Below, piece after piece: positions 1-8,730 of a DNA stretch of 64,000 nucleotides. The notes below the pieces were generated by a model that was given only the letters and a program-made list of their open reading frames with translations, had not been told where the DNA came from and searched no databases. Source of the DNA: Whitmania pigra (taxonomy: Eukaryota > Annelida > Clitellata > Hirudinida > Haemopidae); NCBI GenBank assembly GCA_021613335.1, contig JAJTWR010000431.1:1860001-1924000 (forward strand), written 5' to 3'. Both the position numbers and the translations under genes were made by a program. Positions within the stretch are counted from its first letter, which is position 1. Each line of letters starts with the position of its first letter.

Positions 1-1983
1 TTAGGAGCTTCTATTGCGGTTTTGCTAACTGCACTCACTGCTGTCGGATTCCACAACTTTCAGCAAATCTCGGCGAGCGCGAAAAGAATTGACAAGGCTG
101 AGAACGATAGACGTTGGAGGACGTACGAATCTAAATTCAAACAATTTGCAAATGAACCGCTCCCTACGATCACGGGCATTTCTCTCGACTCTCAAATTTC
201 CACAGAAATGCTCAGCGTAGATGTTCGCGGGAAGTATACTCTACACAATTATCTCAAAGTGCCAATCAGAACGATTTTGGTCCGCTTGCCAACGTTTGGA
301 CTCAATCAAGTTCGCTATGTTCGGGTCGGAGACACTACAGCAACCCAGGAAGATTTCTCGGTCGGCGCTTACGCATTTACTCCAAAAGTGGCGCTTGCTC
401 CCGGAGAAGACTCCATCTTAGAATTCGACTATACCATCAAGGGCGAAGAAGTATTTATGGGAGCACCTAACATGCCGGTAGTGAATGGTGGCTCCTACTT
501 GGACGAAGCCCATTTACCTCATCTCGGCTACGAAATCTCCAGCGAACTTCAGATTCAGGAACAACTTGAGTGGTTAGGCCCAGCTCCACAAATGGGCAAG
601 TTACGAACAAGTTTCCATATTCCTAAGATACGCTCGTTGTATGAACAGGCTGCATATTTGAATACGGATATACAGGTAAGCATTGATTCTGACCAAATTG
701 TCCTTGCGCCTGGGACTCTCGTGTCGAGTTGGACAAAAGGAAATTTGCGTGGTTTTCATTATAAAACAGAATCTAAAATTTTACCCATGCCGGTGATTTC
801 TTCGGCGAGGTATTCGGTTGAACGCTCTAGTTGGAATGGAGTCACAATTGAGGTTTATTATGATCCAAGGCAGAACTACAATGTAGATATTATCCTGGAT
901 GCTGTCAAAGATGCCTTAGAATATGCAACCACGGAATTCGGCCCATATCCCTTTAAGGTCCTGCGTATTTCTCAGTCTTTGAAAAAACCTGGTGTTACTG
1001 CATGGGCCAGGCCAACACAAGTCTTTGTTTCGGAGTTTAGTGAATTCATTGGTCGTCACAACGCTGTCAAAGACAACTTGTACCATACGATAGTCCATGA
1101 AGTGGCCCATCAGTGGTGGGGAGGAATGGTGTTTCCAAAGCCTCGGGTCCCCGGAGATCTCGCATTATGGGAATCATTGCCAGAGTATACAGCCTACATG
1201 ATATATAAGAAAAGTCACGGCTGGGAAAAACTTCAAAGATACATAGCATTCGAAAGACGTGTATATTCACGACTGCACAATAGCTCGGATTATCGAGAGA
1301 TGCCGCTTGCCAAAGATATGTCAAGCTTTGAGTACGGCCCTGCTGCCCCCATTGTTTATCGTAAGGGATTTTTAGCGTTCTATGCTCTCGAAGCGGAAAT
1401 TGGCGAAGCTGCGATGAGTAAAGCGCTCGCTAAAGTCGTAAGTAAATATGCTAATATATGGCCTTTTTCATTCACGTATCCGGATCTATTGTCTGAGTTA
1501 CGCAAGGTGACTCCTCCAGATGCCCAGCATATGATTTCCGATCTATTCGAATCTGTCATTACCTACGATGCTCGCGTACATTCCGCTGTGGCACGCGATC
1601 TAGGTAATGGTCGGTGGGAAGTAAGTGGTATCATTGCTTTGAATAAATGGCGGTACAACGGTGCACGAGATAAGGTTGAAACTGCGATCAATGACGTCAT
1701 CGACATCGCTGTCTTCGGAGTTGACGGGCAGCTCTTGGGTGTACAAAAATATCGTGTACACTCCAACGATTATAAATTCAGGCTAGAAGTACAAGGGATC
1801 CCAGGATACCTTCAAGCAAACCCGTGGTCGAAGCTTATCGAGGAAAACTACGATAATAACATTCAAGATGTCCAATTCGACCATGTATGCCCTTGGCATC
1901 TTGGACAGTTGACATCTTCAGAATATTGGACTCCGCCAAGCTCATGCTTTTGCTTCCAGACAGCCACCTCACAGGTCAATTAG
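1..1983 (+). CDS. M1-family metallopeptidase-like protein, 5' end outside window
   Basis: The reading frame is already open at base 1, so the first in-frame TTG (nt 22) is probably not the real start. About 358 residues after nt 22 lies the gluzincin zinc motif HEVAH followed by QWWGG, and 21 residues later the Glu of WESLPEY takes the place of the usual NEGFAEY glutamate; M1 aminopeptidases normally have 18 residues between, so there is a short insertion. The upstream part is beta-rich, as in the M1 N-domain. Such domains often form the C-terminal half of a fusion to an ABC-2 type permease; the hydrophobic residues at the very start fit that, but this is inference. Base composition is clearly more AT-rich than the housekeeping genes of the window. 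Confidence 0.75.
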   Translation, partial: LGASIAVLLTALTAVGFHNFQQISASAKRIDKAENDRRWRTYESKFKQFANEPLPTITGISLDSQISTEMLSVDVRGKYTLHNYLKVPIRTILVRLPTFGLNQVRYVRVGDTTATQEDFSVGAYAFTPKVALAPGEDSILEFDYTIKGEEVFMGAPNMPVVNGGSYLDEAHLPHLGYEISSELQIQEQLEWLGPAPQMGKLRTSFHIPKIRSLYEQAAYLNTDIQVSIDSDQIVLAPGTLVSSWTKGNLRGFHYKTESKILPMPVISSARYSVERSSWNGVTIEVYYDPRQNYNVDIILDAVKDALEYATTEFGPYPFKVLRISQSLKKPGVTAWARPTQVFVSEFSEFIGRHNAVKDNLYHTIVHEVAHQWWGGMVFPKPRVPGDLALWESLPEYTAYMIYKKSHGWEKLQRYIAFERRVYSRLHNSSDYREMPLAKDMSSFEYGPAAPIVYRKGFLAFYALEAEIGEAAMSKALAKVVSKYANIWPFSFTYPDLLSELRKVTPPDAQHMISDLFESVITYDARVHSAVARDLGNGRWEVSGIIALNKWRYNGARDKVETAINDVIDIAVFGVDGQLLGVQKYRVHSNDYKFRLEVQGIPGYLQANPWSKLIEENYDNNIQDVQFDHVCPWHLGQLTSSEYWTPPSSCFCFQTATSQVN

Positions 1984-2017
1984 TGTTCACATTAGAATTA
2001 CCAGCTTTTTCGTAATC

Positions 2018-2042
2018 GATGAGCGTCTGCCTGACGCTCATC
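2018..2042. terminator. Stem-loop between convergent genes
   Basis: A perfect 10-bp stem (GATGAGCGTC / GACGCTCATC) with a 5-nt loop sits between two convergent genes and overlaps the last codons of the minus-strand nuclease gene. There is no clear T-run on either side, so a bidirectional terminator is likely but not certain. Confidence 0.45.
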
Positions 2043-3285
2043 CACGGCTTGACGACTCATCCTGGAGAGGTTTCAGAGGCGGCAATGATCCGGATGCCTC
2101 CTTCGCCCAGAGCCGCGGGCTCAGCGTCTTCCGAGCACCAGCTTCTAGCTCGCTCTTGAGGCGGGACACGCGGCTCGGGTCGAGTTCCTGTGCGAGCTTC
2201 TTGAGAAGCTTCTCGAGTGCGCGTGCATCGATGACCGCCAGTTCCTCAACGAGTTCATTCCAGGACCTGCCCGTCGCAAGGCCGAGCTTTTCAATCGTCT
2301 CGGCTAGCGGGTACTCCAGCGTTGAGGCGTTGAAGATCCTGTACCGCACGCCCCCGAGGGTGAGTTCGTCGCGCTCCCTTAAGTGAGCGAGGAGCACTGC
2401 CTCAAGTTCCGCCTTGCGCGCATAGAGTACCTTCGCCAACCGGGCGACCTCCTCGCGTTCCTTGGCTACACCTTCGAGGTCGGCGAGGTCTGAGCAGACG
2501 ACCTCTCGCTTTGCCTTGAGCGCGGCGGCGTAAGCTGGGCAGGCCGCACGGTGGTCGCAGTACGGGCAGTTAGGGTTGAGACGGGCCGGGAACTCGGTTG
2601 CGACCTCGGTTTGCTTGCCGAGCATCTCGACATAGGCGAGTGCGGCTTCGAGTCGCTCAGGCGTGCGCTCGGTTGACTGGCGGATGCCATGGCGCAGCAT
2701 CCAGAAGCTGAGTTTCACCGTCTTCGCCCACGGCCAAAGATGGTGGGCCGCCACTTGGTAGAGGCTCATTTGAAGACTCGAGTCGAGCTCGTCGCGCGTG
2801 TACGGCTGGTGGTTCGTCTTGTAGTCGATGATTTCCACCGTTTCGTTGTCGACCCGGTCGACGCGGTCGATGACCCCGAGCAGGGTAAATTCCCCGACCG
2901 GAAGTCGAAACTCCTTCTCCACCGCCAGCACGTTCTTAAACTTGAATGCTCCTTGGTCTCGAACGAACCGCTGGAGGATTTCGAGCCCTTCTTGGAACAG
3001 TTCGATGCCGATGAGGCCGTCGGCAATCCATGCCTCGCGAAAGAGCTCAAGCGCACGCTCCTGTGAAAGCGGACCGTTTCGCTGCTGAGCTTCCGCCTCG
3101 CGGACGAGACGCTCAAGCACCGCGTGGATAACCTTTCCAAAGCGCGGCGCAATGCTGGGCTCCGGCTGGTGCTTCTCGATGTAATGCAGCCGGTACGAGA
3201 GGGGGCAGCTCTCATACCGAGTCAGCCGGCTGAAGCTGAGGTGGTGGTTTTTGAAGGGTGTCATGGTGGGGGTTCGCGGATCCAT
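2038..3285 (-). CDS. RecB-like PD-(D/E)XK nuclease family protein
   Basis: The 415-residue protein has the layout of the RecB/AddB/Cas4-type nuclease domain: an N-terminal SRLTRYESCP motif, His54 in GKVIHAVLE, Asp140 in GVIDRVD, and D154-Y155-K156 in IIDYKT, followed by a Q-containing helix. Cys27 together with Cys240, Cys243 and Cys249 (NPNCPYCDHRAACP) is the pattern that binds a 4Fe-4S cluster in AddB and Cas4. It stands alone without a helicase or cas genes, so its role in repair or defence is open. The first ATG has GGAG 11 nt upstream; the Met at residue 8 is an alternative start. Confidence 0.8.
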   Translation of the reverse strand: MDPRTPTMTPFKNHHLSFSRLTRYESCPLSYRLHYIEKHQPEPSIAPRFGKVIHAVLERLVREAEAQQRNGPLSQERALELFREAWIADGLIGIELFQEGLEILQRFVRDQGAFKFKNVLAVEKEFRLPVGEFTLLGVIDRVDRVDNETVEIIDYKTNHQPYTRDELDSSLQMSLYQVAAHHLWPWAKTVKLSFWMLRHGIRQSTERTPERLEAALAYVEMLGKQTEVATEFPARLNPNCPYCDHRAACPAYAAALKAKREVVCSDLADLEGVAKEREEVARLAKVLYARKAELEAVLLAHLRERDELTLGGVRYRIFNASTLEYPLAETIEKLGLATGRSWNELVEELAVIDARALEKLLKKLAQELDPSRVSRLKSELEAGARKTLSPRLWAKEASGSLPPLKPLQDESSSRG

Positions 3286-3419
3286 CCGGGGATTATCTCC
3301 GGGGGTGTGTAACTATCGTCGCACCCCGTGGCATAGCGAGCACTCGGACGATGCAGGGAAAAACCTCGCACCGAAGTTCAATGAACAATTGACAGTTGTA
3401 TTTGCGGTGGGCAGGCTAC

Positions 3420-3452
3420 GCCGCAGTGCGGCATAGCGCTACTCATGTAGCG
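3420..3452. promoter_or_regulatory. Two adjacent inverted repeats upstream of the BenE-type gene
   Basis: GCCGCA-G-TGCGGC (3420-3432) is followed at once by CGCTAC-TCAT-GTAGCG (3437-3452), about 100 bp before the transporter start. A TTGACA lies at 3389-3394. The dyads could be operators or short hairpins in a leader; nothing in the window identifies a cognate regulator. Confidence 0.3.
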
Positions 3453-3557
3453 TAGGTGGGCGAGGCGGTTGTAGGGCTACAAGGCGACAAAAAGCTGAAC
3501 ATTGAGTTTCGAGGTCGATGGTAGGCGCTCAGAGCGGAAGGAATGGGAGAGGGAACT

Positions 3558-4751
3558 ATGTTGAGTTCAATTAAGGCATTGCGCGATGACTTTTCGATTT
3601 CCGCCCTAGTTGCGGGGCTCATCGCCGTATCTGTTTCCTATGCAGGCCCAGCAGTGATTGTATTCCAGGCGGCAAAGACAGGCCACCTGACCCCAGAACA
3701 AATTTCATCATGGATATGGGCAATTTCAATCGGGAGTGGTGTTACGGGCGTGTTGCTCAGCCTTCGTTTTAAGGTGCCCGTGGTTACCGCATGGTCGACA
3801 CCTGGCGCTGCTCTGTTGGTGACGAGCTTGCCACAATACGGATATCGGGAGGCGGTTGGAGCCTATCTGTTTTCAGCCATCCTGTTGACGCTATTTGGGA
3901 TAACCGGCCTGTTCTCGAAAGTCATGGAGCGCATCCCAAAGGGCGTCGTGGCTGCCATGCTCGCCGGCATTCTTTTTCGGTTTGGAACGAATGTGTTCTC
4001 ATCCCTTGAACGCTTGCCGATTCTGGTATTGCCGATCGTTCTTGCCTACTTGATCGCAAAACGCTGGTTCCCTCGGTATGCGGTCGTTGCAGCACTCGTT
4101 GTTGGTCTCTGCATAGCAATCGGCATGGACCGCATTGACGTGCACACTCTTTCCGTATCGCTGGCAATTCCAGTGTTCACTATGCCAGCATTTTCCTTCT
4201 CCGCGATTGTTGGCTTGGGGGTTCCGCTCTGCTTTGTAACGATGGCATCTCAAAATGCACCGGGGGTCGCTGTCTTGCAAACAGCAGGGTATCGCGTACC
4301 AGTATCGCCGTTGATAACGACGACCGGATTAGCATCTCTCCTTTTGGCGCCATTCGGAGCACACGGAATTAATCTTGCGGCCATTACCGCAGCGATCTGT
4401 ACCGGCCCGGAGGCACATGCGCAGCTAGAGCGGCGCTATGTGGCAGGAGTTGTCTGCGGGGCTTTCTATGTGGTGGTCGGAGCCTTTGGCGCAATTGTCG
4501 CCGGATTGTTTTCCGCGCTCCCCGATACCTTAATCGCATCGCTTGCAGGGCTGGCTCTTTTTGGGGCGATGGCCGGAGGGTTAGGTAACGCCATGGCAGA
4601 CGAGAAACGACGTGAGCCTGCCTTGATCGCTTTTCTCATCACTGCGTCTGGGGTGACCTTTTTAGGAATTGGAGCTGCTTTCTGGGGCTTACTTGGTGGG
4701 GTACTGGCTCATGAAATGTTGTTCAGCTCATTTAAATTTGCGCGACAATAA
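3558..4751 (+). CDS. BenE-family benzoate/H+ symporter-like membrane protein
   Basis: About 397 residues, nearly all in hydrophobic segments (roughly 11-12 membrane helices). The N-terminal stretch with SYAGPAVIVFQAA, the SWIWAISIGSG turn and the VPVVTAWSTPGAALL motif are typical of the BenE family, whose studied members import benzoate with protons. I chose the ATG at 3558 because GAGAGGG lies 5-6 nt before it, whereas the ATG at 3543 has no properly spaced Shine-Dalgarno. No benzoate-degradation genes are nearby, so the substrate may differ. The gene is more AT-rich than the chromosome core and may belong to an acquired segment. Confidence 0.85.
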   Translation: MLSSIKALRDDFSISALVAGLIAVSVSYAGPAVIVFQAAKTGHLTPEQISSWIWAISIGSGVTGVLLSLRFKVPVVTAWSTPGAALLVTSLPQYGYREAVGAYLFSAILLTLFGITGLFSKVMERIPKGVVAAMLAGILFRFGTNVFSSLERLPILVLPIVLAYLIAKRWFPRYAVVAALVVGLCIAIGMDRIDVHTLSVSLAIPVFTMPAFSFSAIVGLGVPLCFVTMASQNAPGVAVLQTAGYRVPVSPLITTTGLASLLLAPFGAHGINLAAITAAICTGPEAHAQLERRYVAGVVCGAFYVVVGAFGAIVAGLFSALPDTLIASLAGLALFGAMAGGLGNAMADEKRREPALIAFLITASGVTFLGIGAAFWGLLGGVLAHEMLFSSFKFARQ

Positions 4752-5134
4752 ATTCAGTTTCGGGAGACGAATGCCAGTAAAATAGGTCCGCCAAGGAATT
4801 TGATGGCTATAGATGAAACGTGGGACAATGCCACAGCGGAGCTGCTTCTCAACTCTCGAACTCGAACTGGACCCAAATGCGACTCGGAGCAGGGCACATC
4901 ACAGGAAGAACGAGATGTTCAACTTCATCGAGAGCCACTACTAAGCAAGGATGCTTCACTCGCACCAGAACTATTGCAGCACTAACGAGTTTGAACCCAA
5001 CTGGCGTTCATACGCCTTGACTACAGAAACTACGGGTACGAAAAATCGGGGCGAGGTCAGGTCGGAATGTGCCTCTCTGTATGCTGAACTCTTAGGTCAG
5101 AAGCTTTACTTTCGGTTCCAACTTGGAGAGAGAC
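4752..5134. other. Gene-poor AT-rich interval
   Basis: About 380 bp between the BenE gene and the next one. Three overlapping short open frames exist (starting near 4800, 4820 and 4951), but they show no recognisable motif and no convincing ribosome site, except an AAGGAA 4 nt before the ATG at 4803. I see no RNA gene or mobile-element end here. Confidence 0.4.
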
Positions 5135-5911
5135 ATGGGATCACATCAGGACGAAGACTATGAGTGCAGTTGCGACAGAAACTCTAAAGATTATTGGCAT
5201 TGCGGCAAGGGCTTAAACATCGAGACCAGAAAATATGAGGAGAACCAAAAGTATGGCCTTATGATATGTGGGATGAATTGGGGCGGAGATCCTGATAAGA
5301 ATAAGAGTCAGACCGAAGAAGAGAAGATGGGTACTTTCTTTTCTGATATTCCTAAGTTTCCCAAGAGATATATTTATAAGGAAAGGATCGTGGCCTGGTT
5401 TGGATTCATTGATCATCCGCTTAAGAAACAGAGAGGCCAAGAGGGCCAATTCGAGAAATCATTGCTCCAGACAAATTGGTTGAAAGGTCAGTCGAAAAAA
5501 ATTGCTTCGAAGACTTTTCAAAACAAGTGTGTTGAAGTGTGGAACGATTTTCTGCACCGAATCGTTTTGCTCGAACCGAAAGTCATATTGTTGTTTAATC
5601 CGAAAATGTTCAATGCTTTGAATTTATGCGTTACTGAGAATAATACGCCCGAGATCTTTGGCAAATATAAACATCCATACTACCCAGAACCCCATTCGGA
5701 TTTGGTTCGTGGAAGACCGGAGAAGCACAAAATTGGAGTGCAACGTTTTGGCAAGATAGATGTAGTCGGTCTCCCGCATCCGAATTCGATGCCTAGGAAC
5801 GACTATATCAAGGCATTCAGGGATGACCTTTATCCAATAATCTGTGATTACAAAAAGAGCAGGGGCTTCTGCGATGAAACTCAGTCCAAGCTAACTGCAG
5901 TCCAAACCTAG
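5135..5911 (+). CDS. Uracil-DNA-glycosylase-superfamily-like hypothetical protein
   Basis: A 258-residue AT-rich gene. YGLMICGMNWGGDP near residue 42 resembles the UDG motif 1 region (hydrophobic strand, then GxNPG-like loop), PKVILLF is the internal strand, and LPHPNSMPRN near the C-terminus resembles the HPS(P) motif 2. An N-terminal Cys/His cluster (CSCDR...HCG) could bind a metal. The usual catalytic Asp/Asn of canonical UDG cannot be assigned confidently. The ATG at 5135 has GGAGAG about 4 nt upstream; the TTG at 5123 lacks one. Low GC and an isolated position suggest horizontal acquisition. Confidence 0.5.
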   Translation: MGSHQDEDYECSCDRNSKDYWHCGKGLNIETRKYEENQKYGLMICGMNWGGDPDKNKSQTEEEKMGTFFSDIPKFPKRYIYKERIVAWFGFIDHPLKKQRGQEGQFEKSLLQTNWLKGQSKKIASKTFQNKCVEVWNDFLHRIVLLEPKVILLFNPKMFNALNLCVTENNTPEIFGKYKHPYYPEPHSDLVRGRPEKHKIGVQRFGKIDVVGLPHPNSMPRNDYIKAFRDDLYPIICDYKKSRGFCDETQSKLTAVQT

Positions 5912-6154
5912 CATTTTTGATCTGACGTATTGCCGTGCCAATTTCTTCGGCGTATGCGCCGCTCGGCTACCAAAATGCTGTTTGGTTTTTTGCTGGGTCG
6001 GTCGGGAGCTCAGCGACCTGGGTCTGCGAAATCGGACCTCGCTATCGGCAAGGAGTTGTATCGCGCCGAAGTAGCCGCCGGTGGAGGTCACTTTTCCGCA
6101 GCGCACGGCACCGAGGGTTTCGGCGATTTTGTTGAGGTTCAGCTTTGGCTTCAT
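5891..6154 (-). CDS. Small hypothetical protein, C-terminus probably truncated
   Basis: Starts with MKPKLNLNKIAETLGAVRCG (GAGG 7 nt before the ATG at 6154) and continues through a Gly-Tyr-Phe-Gly-Ala-containing segment to about residue 47. The first half looks like a conserved, folded domain that I associate loosely with small myxobacterial proteins; the second half is Gln/Ser/Lys/Arg-rich and looks like random translation. The gene overlaps the 3' end of the AT-rich gene on the other strand by 21 bp. I infer that the original 3' half was replaced when the AT-rich segment arrived (junction near 6013). It is 38 bp downstream of the next minus-strand gene and probably in an operon with it. Confidence 0.4.
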   Translation of the reverse strand: MKPKLNLNKIAETLGAVRCGKVTSTGGYFGAIQLLADSEVRFRRPRSLSSRPTQQKTKQHFGSRAAHTPKKLARQYVRSKMLGLDCS

Positions 6155-6192
6155 TTGGTGGCCTCGTCGCGGACGAGGCAAGTGTACAACTT

Positions 6193-6438
6193 TTACGAGT
6201 CGCTTGGGCGCTTGCGGAGGCCGGCGGCGGCGGGGTTTTCGGATTCGATGCTCGCGGCCATTTCTAAAAGGTCGATGAGTGCGGCTCGGGAGTCGACGTC
6301 GTCCGGCGCCACGATGACAACCTCAATCGGCAAGCGGTCCTCGGGCGGGACGTTCTCCGGAGCTATGGGGACTCCGTCGGGGCCGAGTTCTTCGACGAGG
6401 AGGTCTCCGTCGCGATGGATGGTGTAGCGGCGATGCAT
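6193..6438 (-). CDS. Small acidic hypothetical protein
   Basis: An 81-residue acidic protein beginning MHRRYTIHRDGDLLVEELG, with PPEDRLPIEVVIVAPDD in the middle and a helical Asp/Leu/Glu-rich segment after it. AAGGCGA lies just upstream of the ATG. I do not recognise the family. It precedes the probably truncated gene at 5891-6154 in the same direction and is separated by about 70 bp from the response regulator gene upstream, so it could be read through from the two-component operon. Confidence 0.5.
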   Translation of the reverse strand: MHRRYTIHRDGDLLVEELGPDGVPIAPENVPPEDRLPIEVVIVAPDDVDSRAALIDLLEMAASIESENPAAAGLRKRPSDS

Positions 6439-6507
6439 GGAGTCGCCTTAGCGAATTTCTGGGCCTGGCCCAAGGGTGTTGCAGTGGCGATATGTCCTAC
6501 ATGCGCG

Positions 6508-7206
6508 TCAGGCAGCGCCACCATCGAAGCGGTACCCGAGCCCGCGCACAGTGACGAAGTGCCGGGGGTTCTCGGGATCGGGCTCAAGCTTGGTGCGAAG
6601 CTGGCTCACGAAGTTGTCGACGGTCCTCGCGGTGCCCTGGTAGCTGAACTCCCACGCCCCGGCGAGCAGCTCTTCGCGGCTGAACGTGCGCCCCGGGTGA
6701 ATCAGGAAATAGGCGAGGAGCTTAAACTCCTGGGCAGTGATTTCGACCTCTTTGCCGCGCAGGAGCACCACTTTCTTCGCGAGGTCGACGACCGTGTCTG
6801 AGAAGCGCACGAGTTCCTGGGCGGGGTTTTGCCGCCGCAGCACCGCACGGATACGAGCAACCAGCTCGGAGAGTCCAAAGGGTTTCACCACGTAGTCGTC
6901 GGCGCCGAGGTTGAGGCCCATCACCCGGTCGCGTTCCAGGCTCTTTGCCGAGAGCGCAACGATGGGGGTGGTCTTCCGCCGCTTGCGAAGCTCTTCGAGC
7001 ACCTCGAAGCCATTCATCTCCGGGAGCATGATGTCGAGGACGATGAGGTCTGGGTCCTCGTCCAAGGTGCGCTGGAGCCCTTGGCGACCCGTTTGCGCCT
7101 GCAGCACCTCGAAGCCCGCGTTGCGAAGGCCAATGGAGAGGCCGGTGAGGATGGAGAGGTCGTCTTCGACGATCAGGATGCGCGGCAGCTTCTCGTGTTC
7201 AGACAT
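6508..7206 (-). CDS. OmpR-family response regulator
   Basis: A 232-residue two-domain regulator. The receiver domain (residues 1-125) has the acidic pair in VEDD, phospho-acceptor Asp58 in DLIVLDIMLPEMNG, the Ser of VALSAK and the Lys of VVKPF. The C-terminal winged helix (about 135-230) contains EFKLLAYFLIHPGRTFSREELL and the FVSQLRTKLEPDP recognition region ending in GLGYRFDG. GGAG 7 nt before the ATG overlaps the stop codon of the upstream kinase gene, indicating translational coupling. It should bind DNA when phosphorylated by the kinase encoded immediately upstream. Confidence 0.95.
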   Translation of the reverse strand: MSEHEKLPRILIVEDDLSILTGLSIGLRNAGFEVLQAQTGRQGLQRTLDEDPDLIVLDIMLPEMNGFEVLEELRKRRKTTPIVALSAKSLERDRVMGLNLGADDYVVKPFGLSELVARIRAVLRRQNPAQELVRFSDTVVDLAKKVVLLRGKEVEITAQEFKLLAYFLIHPGRTFSREELLAGAWEFSYQGTARTVDNFVSQLRTKLEPDPENPRHFVTVRGLGYRFDGGAA

Positions 7207-7209
7207 GGG

Positions 7210-8709
7210 CTACTCCAGCGGTAGGTACATGCGGAAACGGCTTCCAGCGCCAGGGGCGCTGTCGACTGTAATGCGTCCGCCGTGGTCAATCACTATCCGT
7301 TGCGCAATGGCGAGTCCTAGGCCAGTGCCTTCGGTATTCCGACTGAGCAAATCATCCCCTCGGTAGAAGTGATCGAAGATTTTCTTCTGCTCGTTTTTGG
7401 GGATTCCTCGTCCGTTATCCTCGACATCGATGATGAGGTCATTCTTCAATATGTTCGCGGAGAGGCGAATCTTCCGGCCTTCGCTCGACGAATACTTAAA
7501 TGCATTGTGCAGGAGATTGAGCAGCGCGCTGCCGATGGCAGCTTTGTCTGCCGGTACCTTCGGAAGCCCTTCGGTGATGTGCACCGTAAATTCCATGGGT
7601 TCGCCTCGACGCTGGGTGCGAAACGGTGCGGCTGCTGCTTCCACGAGCTCCGCTGGGTCCACTGGGACGATGGTGTAAGTCTTCCGGCCCCGCTCGATGC
7701 GCGACCACTCGAGGACCGACTCGCCGAATTGGGAGAGGCGGATGGTCTCTTTCATGAGCAGGTCGAGAATGATTTTGTGCTCCGCCGGATCCTTCACTTG
7801 TTGGGTCGCCAGCATCTCGATGAACATCCGAATCGAGGTGAGCGGCGTGCGAAACTCATGGCTCATGAGCGATACGAAGTCGGTCTTGAGGCTGGAGAGG
7901 CGCGCTTCCCGGTAGAGGGCGCGGGCAGTCAGCACGATGCCAACGACGAGCGCCGCAAAGAGCAGCGCCAAGAGCGCCGTGTAGACGATGCGGTTTCGCT
8001 GGGAGGCGTAGGCCACCGGGTCGCTGCCGAGTGCATTTGCGACGAGCTGGAATTCATCGAGGGGGCGGGGGAGGGCCCTTTGCGCGAGGGGGCGCGAGCC
8101 CAAGGCCGCTTCGCGGACTTCGGTCACTCCGGAGATGAGGCGGGAGAGGACGCTGTGGCCACTCGCCTGCTGGGTCGGCTCGACGGAGACATCGGCACCC
8201 TCGGACTCGTTGGTAGCCTTTATGGCCTGGAGGAGTTCGTGGAGCGCCTGGGAGGAGATGACTGCCCCCAGAAGGGCCGTGCCGCTGCGTTGGGTCGCGA
8301 AGAGCAGAGACCCTTCGGCGCTCGACGCCGAGGAGATGGTCAAGTCGTTGGGCAGCGCCTCTAAGCGAGTGAGGAGGGGAGTGAGGGTTGTCTCCAGGAG
8401 CGGCGCTGAGCTGACGACCCGGCGGTCGCGGATGACGAACCGCCGACCATCCAAGTTCACGCCGTTGTAGCTGAGGAACAGGCCGTCGGTGGAGGGCGTC
8501 GCTTGGAGATTTTGGAGCGCGCGGGTGAATCGCGCTTCGACTTCGATAAGGCGTGCAGTCCAGAGATTTCGGATGCGCTGCTCGACTGCCGCCTGCTCAT
8601 TGACGATGGCGAGCACGCCGAAGGCCGAGAGGCCCGCCGACGGAAAAACGACGAGGAGGAGGAATAACGTGAGCGTGCGGCGAAAGGATTGGAAGCCCGG
8701 CGTCCGCAC
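7210..8709 (-). CDS. Sensor histidine kinase
   Basis: A 499-residue membrane kinase: first membrane helix at about 11-35, an extracytoplasmic sensor region of about 200 residues, second helix at about 241-262, then directly HisKA with His284 in SLMSHEFRTPL and a HATPase domain (NLLHNAFKYS N-box, DNGRGIPKNE, GTGLGLAIA). No HAMP domain is evident between helix 2 and HisKA. The start is GTG at 8709 with GAGG 6 nt upstream. Only 3 bp separate it from the response regulator gene. The signal is unknown; the sensor region has no motif I recognise. Confidence 0.92.
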   Translation of the reverse strand: MRTPGFQSFRRTLTLFLLLVVFPSAGLSAFGVLAIVNEQAAVEQRIRNLWTARLIEVEARFTRALQNLQATPSTDGLFLSYNGVNLDGRRFVIRDRRVVSSAPLLETTLTPLLTRLEALPNDLTISSASSAEGSLLFATQRSGTALLGAVISSQALHELLQAIKATNESEGADVSVEPTQQASGHSVLSRLISGVTEVREAALGSRPLAQRALPRPLDEFQLVANALGSDPVAYASQRNRIVYTALLALLFAALVVGIVLTARALYREARLSSLKTDFVSLMSHEFRTPLTSIRMFIEMLATQQVKDPAEHKIILDLLMKETIRLSQFGESVLEWSRIERGRKTYTIVPVDPAELVEAAAAPFRTQRRGEPMEFTVHITEGLPKVPADKAAIGSALLNLLHNAFKYSSSEGRKIRLSANILKNDLIIDVEDNGRGIPKNEQKKIFDHFYRGDDLLSRNTEGTGLGLAIAQRIVIDHGGRITVDSAPGAGSRFRMYLPLE

Positions 8710-8730
8710 TCGTAACCTCGCTCGCTTCGG

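Noticed and set aside
3489..3505. GCTGAACATTGAG as a second LexA box
   Set aside because: Only the CTGAAC half matches; the other half-site disagrees with the consensus.
4800..5163. Overlapping short frames between the BenE and UDG-like genes
   Set aside because: Three frames overlap in different phases, with none recognisable; at most one could be real and there is no evidence to choose.
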